This document shows, in pieces, positions 16,139 to 28,618 of a DNA stretch of 39,149 bases (positions are counted from its first letter, which is position 1; every line of letters begins with the position of its first letter). The notes beneath the pieces are model-generated. The model saw nothing but the letters and a program-made list of their open reading frames with translations. It made no database searches and was not told the origin of the DNA. This DNA comes from JANPCX01 sp966211815 (GTDB lineage: Bacteria > Pseudomonadota > Gammaproteobacteria > Burkholderiales > Burkholderiaceae_C): the NCBI GenBank assembly GCA_966211815.1, contig CBIHOD010000037.1:1-39149 (forward strand), given 5' to 3'. Made by a program: the position numbers and the translations under genes.

Positions 16139-19129
16139 ATGATGACCAGTCTTTCGACGACCGCACCCGACTTCCCCGCCGCCGTGGCGCCTTCCCGGTT
16201 CGCCGCGATCGCACGCGCCGGCTGGCGCGCCGGGCTGCTGTGGGGGTTGGCGCTGGCCGCCCAGGCGGCGGGCACGGGCGGCGCGGGCGCCGTCCTGCGG
16301 TTCGAGGCGGGCGCCCACACCGGTCCGATCCGCCAGATCGCAGTGGACCGCACCGAGACCGTCGCCGTCACCGTCAGCGACGACAAGACCGCCAGGCTGT
16401 GGGACCTGCGCACCCAGGAACTGTTGTCCGTCCTGCGGGTCCCCATCGGCCCGGGCAAGGCCGGCAGCCTTTACGCCGCCGCGGTGTCGCCGCTGGGGCA
16501 TGAAATCGCGGTGGCGGGCACCACCGCGGACGCCGGCTCGCACCGCATCCATGTCTTCAACATCAAGAGCGGCGCGCCCGCGGGCACGATCGACGCCCTG
16601 GCGGGCGACATCAAGAGCCTGACCTGGACACCCGACAGCCGCTACCTGGTCGCGACCTACGCCGGGTCGCACGGCATGCGCGTCTTCGACCGCAACGGGA
16701 CGCTGTGGCACGAGAAGAAATTCGCCGGCGCCTCGTACGGCGCCGCCGTCTCGTCCACCGGCGGCATCGCCGTGACGGCTTTCGACGGGAGCGTCCACCT
16801 GTTCGCGGCCTCGGCCGACGGCGTCAAAGCGGCGGGTCGGGTGCCCTTGCCGCTGCCCGACCCGGTCAGCGTGAGCTATTCGCCGGACGGCCGGTCGCTG
16901 GCGGTCGGCTACTACTCGCGCAACGGAAACGACCAGGTCCAGGTGGACATCGTGGACGTCGAGGGCGGGCGCATCAGCAAGACGTTCACGTTCAGGGACG
17001 TCCGCCACGGCAACCTGATGCAGGTGGCCTGGTCGCGCGACGGCGCGAAGATCTTCTGCGCGGGCACCGGCTACCGCCAGGCCGACAAGTTCTTGCTGAA
17101 GACCATCCATTGGCCCTCCGGCGACGCCGAAGAGGCGGAGCTGGCGGGCAATTCGATCACACGTCTGGCGGCGCTTCCCAGTGGCCGGCTGGCCTTCTCG
17201 ACGTTCGAGCCGTCCTGGGGCGTCTTCCAGGACAAGAAGGTTTCCGCGCGCAAATCCCCCGCGGCCGGCGTGGTCCAGGACGCGTCCTCTTTGAAAACGA
17301 GCCCTGACGGGACGGTCGTCGGCTGGACACGCAGGTCGGACGGCGCGTCGTTCGCCTTCGACCTGAAGGCGCGCGGCTTCATCGACGCGCGGGAGGCCGC
17401 CGCCCGCCGCCTGCAAGGCCCCCGGACTTTCTCCTTGTTCGGCTTCGGCGACTCGGTGTGGGAGAACACGCGGACGCCCCGGGTCAACGGCGTCCCTGTC
17501 GGGCTGGCCGCGGAAGAAGTGTCCCGGGCCTTCGCCGTGCTGCCGGACGACTCGGCCGCCCTGCTCGGCACCAGCTGGAACCTGCGCAAGCTCGACAAGG
17601 CCGGCAAGGAGCTGTGGCGCGTGCCCGTCGCCACCGAGGTGTCGGCGGTCAACACGACCGGCGATTCGCGCACCATCGTGATGGCCCTGGCGGACGGCAC
17701 CGTCCACTGGTTGCGCGCGCTGGACGGCAAGACCCTGATGACGCTGTCGGCCACGGGCGACGGGCGCTGGGCGCTGGCCACGCCGGCGGGTTACTACGAC
17801 GCCGGCGCCGGCGCCGAAAGCCTGCTCGGCTGGCATGTCAACCGGCCGGACGGGATGACCGCCGACTTCTTCCCGATTGGCAGGTTCCGGGACCGCTTCT
17901 ACCGGCCCGACGTCATCGACCAGGGGCTGCTGTTCGACGACACCGAAGCCGCGCTGGCCGCGGCCAACAAGGCGCTGGAACTGCAGACGCTTTCCGCTCC
18001 CGCCGACCAGCGCGCCAGCGCCGACCTCCTGCTGCGCGCCCGGCCGCCCGCCGCCAGGGAATGGCCGCCCATCCTCGTCGCGGCCGGCGGCAGGAAGGTC
18101 CAGGCGGAAGGCCGAGTCCTGAAAATCGACTTCTCGGTGTTTTCCGACGCCGCCGCGCCGGTCACGCGGTGGCAGGTGAAAGTGAACGGCCGGCCCGCGG
18201 AGCCGATCTCGGTGCGGCTGCCCGCCATCGCCGACGGCCAGGCGCTGGGTCAGCTGAGCCTGCCGGCGCCTCCCGGCAACGCGCTGGTGCAGCTTTTCGT
18301 CGAGAACCCTTTCGGCGTCTCCGAACCGCTGACGGTGCAATCGACGTCGGCCGACACGCCGCCGGCACCGCCGGCCGAGGAGAAGAAACCCACGCTGTAC
18401 CTTCTGGCCATCGGCGTGGCCCGCTACGCGGACCCGTCGCTCAACCTGCTGTTCCCCGCGAAGGACGCGCGCGACCTGGCCCGGGTGCTGCTGCAGCAGC
18501 AGGGCAGGCAATACGGGAAGGTGGTCAGCCGCGTGCTGGTCGACGAGCAGGCCACGCGGGAGGCGGCGACCGAGGCCCTGGCCTGGCTGCGCGACAGCCC
18601 CGGCGCCGACGACGTCTCGATCCTGTTCATGGCGGGCCACGGGATCACGCTGCCCGGCAACGTCTACCGCTTCCTGCCGCACAACGCCCGGCTCGCCGAG
18701 GCGCCCAACAACCTCATCACCGAGGAGCAGATCCGCAACACCCTGGTCAACATCAAGGGCAAATCCATCCTCTTCATCGACACCTGCTTCTCCGGCAAGG
18801 CCATCGGCAAATTCACGCGCCACGACACCAAGCTGATCGCCAACAGGCTGTCCAGCGCCGACAGCGGCGTGATCGTCTTTTCCTCGAGCGACGGCAAACA
18901 GGAGGCCCTGGAAAACCAGGACTGGGGCAACGGCGCCTTCACCAAGGAGCTGATCGCCGGCCTGGCCGGGAAGGCGGACTACCGCAACGAGGGCTTCGTG
19001 ACGCACAAGGGCTTGGACTACTTCGTGTCGCACCAGGTCCGCCAGCTCACCGGCGGACTGCAGACGCCGGTCACGACCGTGCCCATCGGCATCCCGGACT
19101 ACTCCCTGACGCGGGTGGGCCCGCCGTGA
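16139..19129 (+). CDS. WD40-repeat/caspase fusion protein
   Basis: A 996-residue protein with a hydrophobic segment at about 28-46, either signal peptide or anchor. Residues 50-560 form WD40/YVTN-type beta-propeller repeats, for example DDKTARLWDLRTQELLSVL around W88 and later SLTWTPDSRYLVA and VSYSPDGRSLAVG. A linker with Pro-rich stretch (about 735-745) leads to a C-terminal caspase domain, about 750-990, opening LYLLAIGVARYADPSLNLLF. The catalytic residues are H834 in FMAGHGIT and C883 in FIDTCFSG. Propellers fused to caspases are thought to sense ligands or assemble partners. Start ATG 16139 is followed by a second ATG. It is the last gene of the sigma operon and converges on the PA14-like gene. 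Confidence 0.9.
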   Translation: MMTSLSTTAPDFPAAVAPSRFAAIARAGWRAGLLWGLALAAQAAGTGGAGAVLRFEAGAHTGPIRQIAVDRTETVAVTVSDDKTARLWDLRTQELLSVLRVPIGPGKAGSLYAAAVSPLGHEIAVAGTTADAGSHRIHVFNIKSGAPAGTIDALAGDIKSLTWTPDSRYLVATYAGSHGMRVFDRNGTLWHEKKFAGASYGAAVSSTGGIAVTAFDGSVHLFAASADGVKAAGRVPLPLPDPVSVSYSPDGRSLAVGYYSRNGNDQVQVDIVDVEGGRISKTFTFRDVRHGNLMQVAWSRDGAKIFCAGTGYRQADKFLLKTIHWPSGDAEEAELAGNSITRLAALPSGRLAFSTFEPSWGVFQDKKVSARKSPAAGVVQDASSLKTSPDGTVVGWTRRSDGASFAFDLKARGFIDAREAAARRLQGPRTFSLFGFGDSVWENTRTPRVNGVPVGLAAEEVSRAFAVLPDDSAALLGTSWNLRKLDKAGKELWRVPVATEVSAVNTTGDSRTIVMALADGTVHWLRALDGKTLMTLSATGDGRWALATPAGYYDAGAGAESLLGWHVNRPDGMTADFFPIGRFRDRFYRPDVIDQGLLFDDTEAALAAANKALELQTLSAPADQRASADLLLRARPPAAREWPPILVAAGGRKVQAEGRVLKIDFSVFSDAAAPVTRWQVKVNGRPAEPISVRLPAIADGQALGQLSLPAPPGNALVQLFVENPFGVSEPLTVQSTSADTPPAPPAEEKKPTLYLLAIGVARYADPSLNLLFPAKDARDLARVLLQQQGRQYGKVVSRVLVDEQATREAATEALAWLRDSPGADDVSILFMAGHGITLPGNVYRFLPHNARLAEAPNNLITEEQIRNTLVNIKGKSILFIDTCFSGKAIGKFTRHDTKLIANRLSSADSGVIVFSSSDGKQEALENQDWGNGAFTKELIAGLAGKADYRNEGFVTHKGLDYFVSHQVRQLTGGLQTPVTTVPIGIPDYSLTRVGPP

Positions 19130-19140
19130 GCCGGTAGGCG

Positions 19141-19156
19141 CCGCGCCGCGGCGCGG
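19141..19156. terminator. GC palindrome between convergent genes
   Basis: CCGCGCCGCGGCGCGG is a perfect 16-bp palindrome in the 29-bp gap between the WD40-caspase stop (19129) and the stop of the minus-strand PA14-like gene (19159). Flanking GCCGG (19130-19134) and CCGGC (19163-19167) extend the possible structure. Its position fits a bidirectional transcription end. Confidence 0.4.
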
Positions 19157-19158
19157 GT

Positions 19159-19782
19159 TCAGCCGGCCATCGGCAGGAAGAGCATGGCCCTGGAGACCAC
19201 GAACCGTTGCCCGTGCGGCGGCGTCCATTCGAGCGTCGCGGCCGCTTCGCCGGGCCCGCCGAGGCGGTCCAGCTCCACGCGGATGGGATAGAAGCGGCCG
19301 GCCGTCATCTCGAGCGCGGCCGGCCGCTCCGCGGACGACGGCGCCCGGACGGAAAAATCCACCGCGCCGACGACGATGCGCGCCTCGGCGTGGTCGAAAT
19401 GGAAACGGTAGGGGCCCGGCAAGGGCGCTTTGACCCAGCCGATCCATCGCGCCGACCGGGCCGGTGGACCGCCCGCTTGCCGGGACAACGCCCGCAAGGC
19501 CTCCGAGCCCACCAGCCCATCGGTGCGCACCATCAAAGGCTGGCCGGTGCGGTTCTCGCGTTCGAAGTATTCGCCGCGCAGGCCCGCGCCGGCGGCGTTG
19601 CGCGGGCTGCAGAGCAGGCCCGCCTCGTCGGTGCCCGGCGCGCGGACAGTGGGCCGTTGCGACCGCCCGGCGCTCTTGCACAGGGCGGCGGCACCGCACA
19701 ACGCGGACAGGGCGCCCCAGGCCATGAGTCGCCTGCGGTTCGACGGCGCGACTCGCGCGGCGGTGGTTTCTTCGGGCTGCAT
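19159..19782 (-). CDS. Exported PA14-like domain protein
   Basis: A 207-residue protein. An N-terminal SNRRRLMAWGALSALCGAAA segment looks like a (possibly Tat-type) export signal. Residues about 66-207 match a PA14-like beta-barrel: GLRGEYFERENRTGQP at the start, then PGPYRFHFDHAEARIVV, FYPIRVELDRLGG and the closing AATLEWTPPHGQRFVV. PA14 domains usually bind carbohydrates at cell surfaces. The start at 19782 is preceded by GGGAGGG at a slightly long distance. A run of 14 C (minus strand) ends 34 bp before the ATG. It may be co-transcribed with the DUF1996 gene upstream. Confidence 0.8.
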   Translation of the reverse strand: MQPEETTAARVAPSNRRRLMAWGALSALCGAAALCKSAGRSQRPTVRAPGTDEAGLLCSPRNAAGAGLRGEYFERENRTGQPLMVRTDGLVGSEALRALSRQAGGPPARSARWIGWVKAPLPGPYRFHFDHAEARIVVGAVDFSVRAPSSAERPAALEMTAGRFYPIRVELDRLGGPGEAAATLEWTPPHGQRFVVSRAMLFLPMAG

Positions 19783-19816
19783 GGTGGTCGATCCCTCCCG
19801 GATCAGAAGCCGGTGC

Positions 19817-19830
19817 GGGGGGGGGGGGGG
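19817..19830. repeat. 14-bp homopolymer (G on plus, C on minus strand)
   Basis: Fourteen consecutive G on the plus strand, followed within 25 bp by an 8-G run (19855-19862). It lies between the end of the DUF1996 coding region and the PA14-like start codon. On the minus strand all reading through this point stays open. Tracts this long slip during replication and are also frequent sequencing errors. Confidence 0.9.
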
Positions 19831-19895
19831 CGCCCAACCGCCCCCGCGCCCCCAGGGGGGGGAGCCCCCAATAACCGCGGGCCGCCCCCGCGGCC

Positions 19896-19922
19896 CCCCG
19901 CCCGGCGGTCCGCCGGGCGGGG
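19896..19922. repeat. 27-bp perfect GC palindrome at the DUF1996 gene end
   Basis: Thirteen bases on each side of T19909 are exactly complementary (left arm CCCCGCCCGGCGG, right arm CCGCCGGGCGGGG). It begins directly after the codon where the DUF1996 protein is expected to end. A further CCGCGG pair flanks CCGCCC-type sequence at 19875-19893. It may be the terminator of the DUF1996 gene. Confidence 0.8.
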
Positions 19923-19924
19923 CA

Positions 19925-21976
19925 GTAGGTGGCCCGGCCATCGCCCAACAAATGAGAGTGGCAGTCGCGGGCCGATCGCACGCAGTTGATGGCCCAGATG
20001 TCGGAAATCTCTTTCCTCCAGCCGTTGAACCAGTCGCCATGGGCCGAATAACCCGCGGGGCCGCTGTAGTTGTCCGACGACAGGCGCCAGGTCGCCGTCT
20101 GGTTGGGCCTGGTCACCGGGAAGAGCACGTGGAACGACACCTCGGGCAATGCGACCGGGTGGCTGGTGGGGCAACCCACGCCGGGCGTGCTGTAGGCCAT
20201 GTGGCTCTTGTGGTCCGGGCTGTCCAGGTTCACGCCGTCCCAGCATTGCGGGAAACCGATGGACAGCTCCACCTGGTCGCCTACCGCGCAGTTGGGGATG
20301 GTTTCGCCTCGGTTGGTCCCCGCGTTGTGGCAGACCCATGTGTAAACCGGGTGCGCGTACGGATCAGCGCTCGGCCCGTTTTTCCTCGGATCGCCCGCAA
20401 TCATGCGCAGGCCCACCGGCATGGGCTGGATCTGGCCGGGCTGAACGCCGAGGTAGGCGCTCTTGTAATAGAAGTCGCTGTCGTCGGCGATCACCGGCGT
20501 GTTCGTGGCAGTGTCGATGACCGCCGGCACCCAGTAGGCCGAGCGGTTGATGGTGCCGCCGCGGCAGGTCGAGTTGCCCGTGGTCCGGATCGATTCGGCC
20601 GTGCTGGCCGCGCTGGCGCCCGTGTTCCCGAAGAAAAGATGCAAGTGGGACGCGCCCGCCTGGCCCGGGAAGACGATGGGATCGTCATTCGCGAGGTGCG
20701 ACGGCAGACAACGCGTGCGGAAATTGCCGGTCCCGTCGCCGCTGAGCGGGGCCACCTCGGTCGTCGGCTGGAGCTGATCGACGCCGACACCGGCGTTCAG
20801 CCGGACCACGTTCGTGGGCGGCGGCGGGGGCGGGGGCGGCTGCACCGCGCCTTGCGACACGTAGCAGGCCTTCACCACGCCCGGGGCGACGTCGGCGAAC
20901 GTGGCGTTGTTGCAGGCCACGCTGCCTGTCATGGGGCGCGGCGTCGTCCAGGACGGGCCGGCACCGTAGACCACGTTGGCCGTGCCGTCGACGTTGCAAG
21001 CCTGGTTCTCCGCCGCGCACAGCGTGTAGCCCGAAGGCGGCGTGTCGCCGGGCCGGACGGTGGCGGGCGGCGGCGCCGCGCCGAGGGTGAACTGCAGCGC
21101 GCCGTTCCAAAGCATGTCCTCGCGGCCCTTCACCACATCGATGCCGTCCACGGCGCCCCTGTCGTAGGTGACGCCGGGGGCGGTCGATAGCTGCCTCACG
21201 CCGTTGGCGACGATGCTTTCGATGTACAGGTTCCTGTCCTCGGCGCCGTTCGCGAAATCGTTGCCGAAGAAGACCTCCAGCTTGCTGTCGGCCGGCAGGG
21301 CCTCCGGCAGGTTGAGGACGAAGTCTTCGTAGTCGCGGTTCACCACTTCGAACTCGGCGATGCTTTGCCCGTTGACCCGGACATTCATCAACGGCCCCTG
21401 GCCCGCCGCCAAGGTGGCCCTGGCCCGGATGGTCAACCTCTGGTTGCTGCTGTGCACGAAGCGCAGCGCGCCGTTCCAGAGCATGTCCTCCCGCCCCCGA
21501 ACCACGTCGATGCCGTCGACTTCGCCTCTGTCGTAGGTCACCTCCTGCGAGGTGGGCTGCTGGGTCTTGCCGTCCACGGTGATCGACTGGACGTACAGGT
21601 TCCGGTCCTGGCCATTGACCACGCCGTCGTTGACGAACGCCACGTCGACCCTGGCGCCGTTGGCCACCCGCTGGGCCAGGCGGATGGGATAAGCCTGGTA
21701 CGCGGCCGCCCGGACCTCGGTGCGGGCGACCACCACGCCGCCGACACGCACCTCCATGATCGGCCCCACGTTGGCGGCGAGCGAGCCGCGGGCCACCACC
21801 GTGATCTGGCTGCCCACCGCACTGGCCTTTTTCAGCCCGCCGGCTTGCTCCGCGCCGGCGCCCATCGCGCCCGCGCCCGCGCTTTCGACGTCACCGCCGC
21901 CGGTGCCGCCGCAGCCAACGACCGCGAACGCCGCCGCGATCGACATCGAGAGAACCTTTTTCCTGCCGCTGTTCAT
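19925..21976 (-). CDS. CBM-CBM-DUF1996 lipoprotein; stop codon missing
   Basis: About 684 residues to the expected end. The lipobox is V-V-G-C at C22. Two tandem Ca-dependent xylan-binding (CBM60-like) modules follow, at about 40-160 and 165-285; each has an ITV/LTIRARG-type strand, a GQDRNLYV or AEDRNLYI loop and ends EDMLWNGAL. Next come a Cys-containing module (YTLCAAENQACNVDGTANV), a Pro-rich linker and DUF1996 (DDPIVFPGQAGASHLHLFFG to HGDWFNGWRKEI). A GGAGGAGG site supports ATG 21976 over 21997. The family should stop near GDGRATY (19925), but TGC stands where TGA would be expected and the frame then stays open to 15254. The C-terminus is therefore uncertain. It is probably an envelope glycan-binding protein. 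Confidence 0.8.
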
Positions 21977-22181
21977 TCCAGCCTCCTCCATTTGCAATCA
22001 GATCCCTGGGGGACGACGCCGCCGGTGCATGGCTGGTTGCTCAGGCAGTCGGCGGATCCTGCCGCCACCCGCACCCGTTCAACGGGGCGCGGAGAAGCGA
22101 CGGGACCGAATGATGGGAGGCCGGCGCATCACACGCCAATTGGAAATAGAGGTCGCGATCGGATCCGCTTATCGCGCCGCA

Positions 22182-22198
22182 CGCCCGGTGGCCGGGCG
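22182..22198 (-). terminator. Stem-loop after the CorC-like gene
   Basis: CGCCCGG-TGG-CCGGGCG is a perfect 7-bp stem lying 18 bp beyond the stop of the minus-strand gene at 22216. There is no T-tract. The rest of 21977-22181 is the upstream region of the DUF1996 gene and shows only its strong ribosome site. Confidence 0.45.
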
Positions 22199-22215
22199 CG
22201 GCGCCGGGCAGGGTG

Positions 22216-23511
22216 TCAACCCGCCGCGGGGGCCAGCGCGGAAGCGAGCACCTTGTCGATGCGCTTGCCGTCCATGTCCATCACCTCGAAACGCCAGCCT
22301 TCCCACTCGACCGAGTCGGTGACGTTGGGCAGGCGGCCCAGCAGCAGCATCACCATGCCGGCCAGGGTGTTGTAGCGGCCGCGGTCTTCCTCGGGCAGCT
22401 CTTTCATCTCGAGGTGGTCCTTCAGCTCCATCACCGGGATGAGGCCGTCGAAGAGCCAGCTGCCGTCTTCCCGGCGCACCGCCCAGGAATCGCCGCTGCT
22501 GGGCGTGGTGAACTCGCCGGTGATCGCCTCCAGGACGTCGCGCACGGTGATGATGCCCTGCACCTCGCCGTATTCATCCACGACGAACACCAGCTGCGTG
22601 CTGGAGGCGCGGAAGTGGTCGAGCAGTTCCATGCCGGACAGCGTCTCGGGCACGAAGACCGCCGTCTGCAGGCCCTCGGTCAGGGAGATCGCCTGGCCCT
22701 TGAGCAGCTGCTGCAACAGGCTCTGGGCCGACACGATGCCCACCACGTCGTCCAGGCCGCCGCGGCACACCGGGTAGCGCGAATGCTCGTCCTGGCTGAC
22801 GATGGCCATCAGGTCCTCGACCGGCGCCTGCACGTCGAGCCAGACGATCTCGGCGCGCGGGATCATCATCGAGCCCACCTGGCGATCGTCGAGGCGGAAC
22901 ACGTTGCGCACCATCTGGTGCTCCTGCGCCTCGATCACGCCGGCGTCCAGGCCCTCTTCCAGGCTGGCGGCGATCTCCTCCTCCGTCACGCTGCGGCTGG
23001 GGCCGCCGCGGATGCCCATCACGCGAAGCGTGCCCTCGGTGCAGAAAGACAGCAGCTTGACGAAGGGCCGGGTGATCAGCGCCAGCCATTCCATCGGCTG
23101 CGCGACCAGCCGCGCGACCGACTCGGGGTACATCTGGCCCAGCCGCTTGGGCACCAGTTCGCCGAAGATGATGGTGAGGAAGGTGATGGCGACCACCACC
23201 ATCGCGGTGGCGGTGATGTCGGCCGCCTTGTCGTGCAGCATGAAGGTCTCGTGCAGCCAACGCGCGAAGGGCGCCGAGAAGGCGGCGTCGCCCACGATGC
23301 CGTTGAGCACGCCGATCGAAGTGATGCCGATCTGCACCACCGAGAGGAATCGCGTCGGGTCATCGTGCAGCGCCATCGCCGCCCTGGCGCCCGCGTCGCC
23401 GGTCTCCACCATCACCTGAAGCCGAGCCTTCCTGCTGGCGGTGAGCGCCATCTCGGACATGGCGAACAGCGCGTTCAGGAAGATCAAAAAGACGAGTAAG
23501 GCGACGTCCAT
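22216..23511 (-). CDS. CorC/HlyC-type (CNNM-CBS) membrane protein
   Basis: A 431-residue inner-membrane protein of the UPF0053/TlyC family, often linked to magnesium or cobalt efflux. The N-terminal CNNM domain has membrane helices at about 1-20, 60-80, 95-125 and 135-155 and contains the family phrase FAMSEMALTASRKARL. A pair of CBS domains lies at about 200-330 (SMMIPRAEIVWLDV, then VFVVDEYGEVQGIITVRDVL). The C-terminal CorC/HlyC domain is at about 345-425 (RYNTLAGMVMLLLGRLPNV). It is divergent from apaH with a 49-bp gap that must hold both promoters. The older name hemolysin is not evidence of toxicity. Confidence 0.92.
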   Translation of the reverse strand: MDVALLVFLIFLNALFAMSEMALTASRKARLQVMVETGDAGARAAMALHDDPTRFLSVVQIGITSIGVLNGIVGDAAFSAPFARWLHETFMLHDKAADITATAMVVVAITFLTIIFGELVPKRLGQMYPESVARLVAQPMEWLALITRPFVKLLSFCTEGTLRVMGIRGGPSRSVTEEEIAASLEEGLDAGVIEAQEHQMVRNVFRLDDRQVGSMMIPRAEIVWLDVQAPVEDLMAIVSQDEHSRYPVCRGGLDDVVGIVSAQSLLQQLLKGQAISLTEGLQTAVFVPETLSGMELLDHFRASSTQLVFVVDEYGEVQGIITVRDVLEAITGEFTTPSSGDSWAVRREDGSWLFDGLIPVMELKDHLEMKELPEEDRGRYNTLAGMVMLLLGRLPNVTDSVEWEGWRFEVMDMDGKRIDKVLASALAPAAG

Positions 23512-23560
23512 GCCGGGAGGCGGGGAGTGAAACAGACGCGCAGCGTAGCAGAATCACCCC

Positions 23561-24385
23561 ATGATCTATCTTCTCGGCGACCTGCAAGGCTGCTGCGGCG
23601 CGCTCGACCGGATGCTGGCCAAGACCGGCTTCTCGGCCTCGCGCGACCGCCTCTACGTCCTGGGCGACCTGGTCAACCGCGGCCCCGAATCCCTGCGCAC
23701 GCTGCAAACCCTGGCCGGCCTGGGCGGCAGCGCACACTGCCTTCTCGGCAACCACGACCTGCACTTGCTGGCCGCCGCCCACGGCGTGCGGCCGCTGCAC
23801 CGCGGCGACACCCTGCAGGACATCCTCGAAAGCCCCGGCCGCGAGGGCTGGATCGACTGGGTGCGCCACCAGCCGCTCGCGATGCACGCCCACGGCTGGC
23901 TGATGGTGCACGCCGGCGTGCCGCCCCAGTGGGACCTGGCCACCACGCTGCAACTGGCCGAAGAAGTGCAGGCCCAGCTGCGCGGCCCCGGCCTCAAGGA
24001 ATTCCTCGCCGCGATGTACGGCAACGAGCCGTCGCGCTGGTCGGCGGACCTGCGAGGCCCCGACCGGCTGCGCTTCGCGGTCAACGCCCTCACCCGCATC
24101 CGGTTCGTCCGGGCCGGCGACGGCGCGCTCGACCTGCGCAGCAAAGAGGGCGCCGGCCAGGCGCCCGAAGGCTGCGTGCCGTGGTTCGACGCGCCCGGCC
24201 GCGCCACCAGGGGGCAACCCATCGCCTTCGGCCATTGGTCCACCCTCGGCCTGCTGGAGCGGGACGACCTGCTGGCCATCGACACCGGCTGCGTCTGGGG
24301 CGGCGCGCTGACCGCGGTGCGCATCGACGGCGGTCGACGCGAAGTCGTCCAGCTGAAGTGCGAGCAAGCCCAGGCGCCGGGTTGA
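23561..24385 (+). CDS. apaH: Symmetrical bis(5'-nucleosyl)-tetraphosphatase
   Basis: A 274-residue cytoplasmic metallophosphatase that splits Ap4A into two ADP; it also removes Np4 caps from RNA in enterobacteria. The phosphoesterase motifs are clear: GDLQGCCGAL near residue 5, GDLVNRGPES near 33 and GNHDLHL near 62, followed by VHAGVPPQWD and the late GHWSTLGL and DTGCVWGG. Length and order match E. coli ApaH. It stands 82 bp before a response regulator gene on the same strand, but the link is probably only positional. Confidence 0.95.
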   Translation: MIYLLGDLQGCCGALDRMLAKTGFSASRDRLYVLGDLVNRGPESLRTLQTLAGLGGSAHCLLGNHDLHLLAAAHGVRPLHRGDTLQDILESPGREGWIDWVRHQPLAMHAHGWLMVHAGVPPQWDLATTLQLAEEVQAQLRGPGLKEFLAAMYGNEPSRWSADLRGPDRLRFAVNALTRIRFVRAGDGALDLRSKEGAGQAPEGCVPWFDAPGRATRGQPIAFGHWSTLGLLERDDLLAIDTGCVWGGALTAVRIDGGRREVVQLKCEQAQAPG

Positions 24386-25055
24386 CCACTGGAAAACGCT
24401 GGCCCCGACGCGTGGGCCAGCTGATATTCTTCCGGCCCCCGATCCAGCCCAGGCCGCCCGCACCGCCATGAGCGTGAAAAGCCCCACCATCCTCGTGATC
24501 GACGACGAGGCGGTCAACATCCACATCGCCGCGGAGATCCTGGGGGGCAGCTACCGCATCCTCGGCGCGACCGACGGCGAAGAAGGGCTCCGGGTGGCCC
24601 GGGCCGTCGTGCCCGACCTCGTCCTGCTGGACGTGAAGATGCCCGGCATGGACGGCTACGAAGTCTGCGCGCGGCTGCTGGGCGACCCGCTCACCGAAGC
24701 CGTGTCGGTGGTCTTCGTGACCGCGATGGACTCCACCGCGCAAGAACTGCGGGGGCTGGACGCCGGCGCCGTCGACTACCTCGCCAAGCCGCTGGAGCCG
24801 GAGATCGTCAAGGCCCGCGTGCGCAACCACCTCGACCTGCGCCGCAAGATGCGGCAGCCCCATGTCCATGCGCCGGAGGGCGGGGCCCAGGCCCAGGGCA
24901 TCACGCCCCGGCAAAAGCAGATCCTGGAATGGATCCAGGCGGGCAAGACCAACGACGAGATCGCGACCATCATCGGCTCGTCGGTCGCCAACGTGAAATA
25001 CCACATCGGCCAGGTCATGAAGAAGCTGGACGCCTACAACCGCACCCAGTTGATC

Positions 25056-28232
<3,177 letters not shown>

Positions 28233-28618
28233 TCGCAACCCATCGTCCGTTTCATACCGATCGAAGCCTCTTTGATCCTGGCTTCAAACAGGTTATCGAT
28301 GTAATCAAGGCTGAAATTATCAGCCCAACCTTATCGGTTACAGGTTGAGCCAACCGGTGAGGGAGGGATGGATATTTGCGTGTTGACAATCGATCTGCCA
28401 ACGATTTTCTTGAGCAATCGATCAGCCACCGTGTGAATGGAAATTCAATACGAATTATTTCCCAGCGATCGGAGGACCTTGGGCATCGAGTCCAGCCCGC
28501 TTCCAACACAACGCGGAATCCGCAACCGCCGGCGAAGCAGGGAGTCACTGGCCGAGCGGATGCGAGCACGTCCCCGGCGGGCGGGGGAACACCTGCGAAT
28601 ACAATGCCCAGCTCTCCA
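28233..28618. other. 386-bp gap between the hybrid kinase and tRNA-Ser
   Basis: Lower in GC than the average of the window, continuous with the AT-rich start of the kinase gene. It should contain the kinase promoter on the minus strand, but no convincing pair of boxes is visible. On the plus strand TTGACA occurs at 28383-28388 without a good -10 at 17 bp. The right part, near 28520-28590, returns to high GC. No coding region is supported. Confidence 0.5.
28600..28605 (+). promoter_or_regulatory. Possible -10 box of the tRNA-Ser gene
   Basis: TACAAT lies 13 bp before the first base of the tRNA, leaving room for a start near 28612. No good -35 hexamer is present at the usual distance, so this is a weak call. 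Confidence 0.3.

Noticed and set aside
15254..21997. Single 2247-codon open frame on the minus strand
   Set aside because: Only its first 690 or so codons (DUF1996 lipoprotein) have protein-family content. The remainder is antisense to the PA14 (other frame), WD40-caspase and caspase genes and is Arg/Ala/Gly-rich, as expected for a GC-rich shadow frame.
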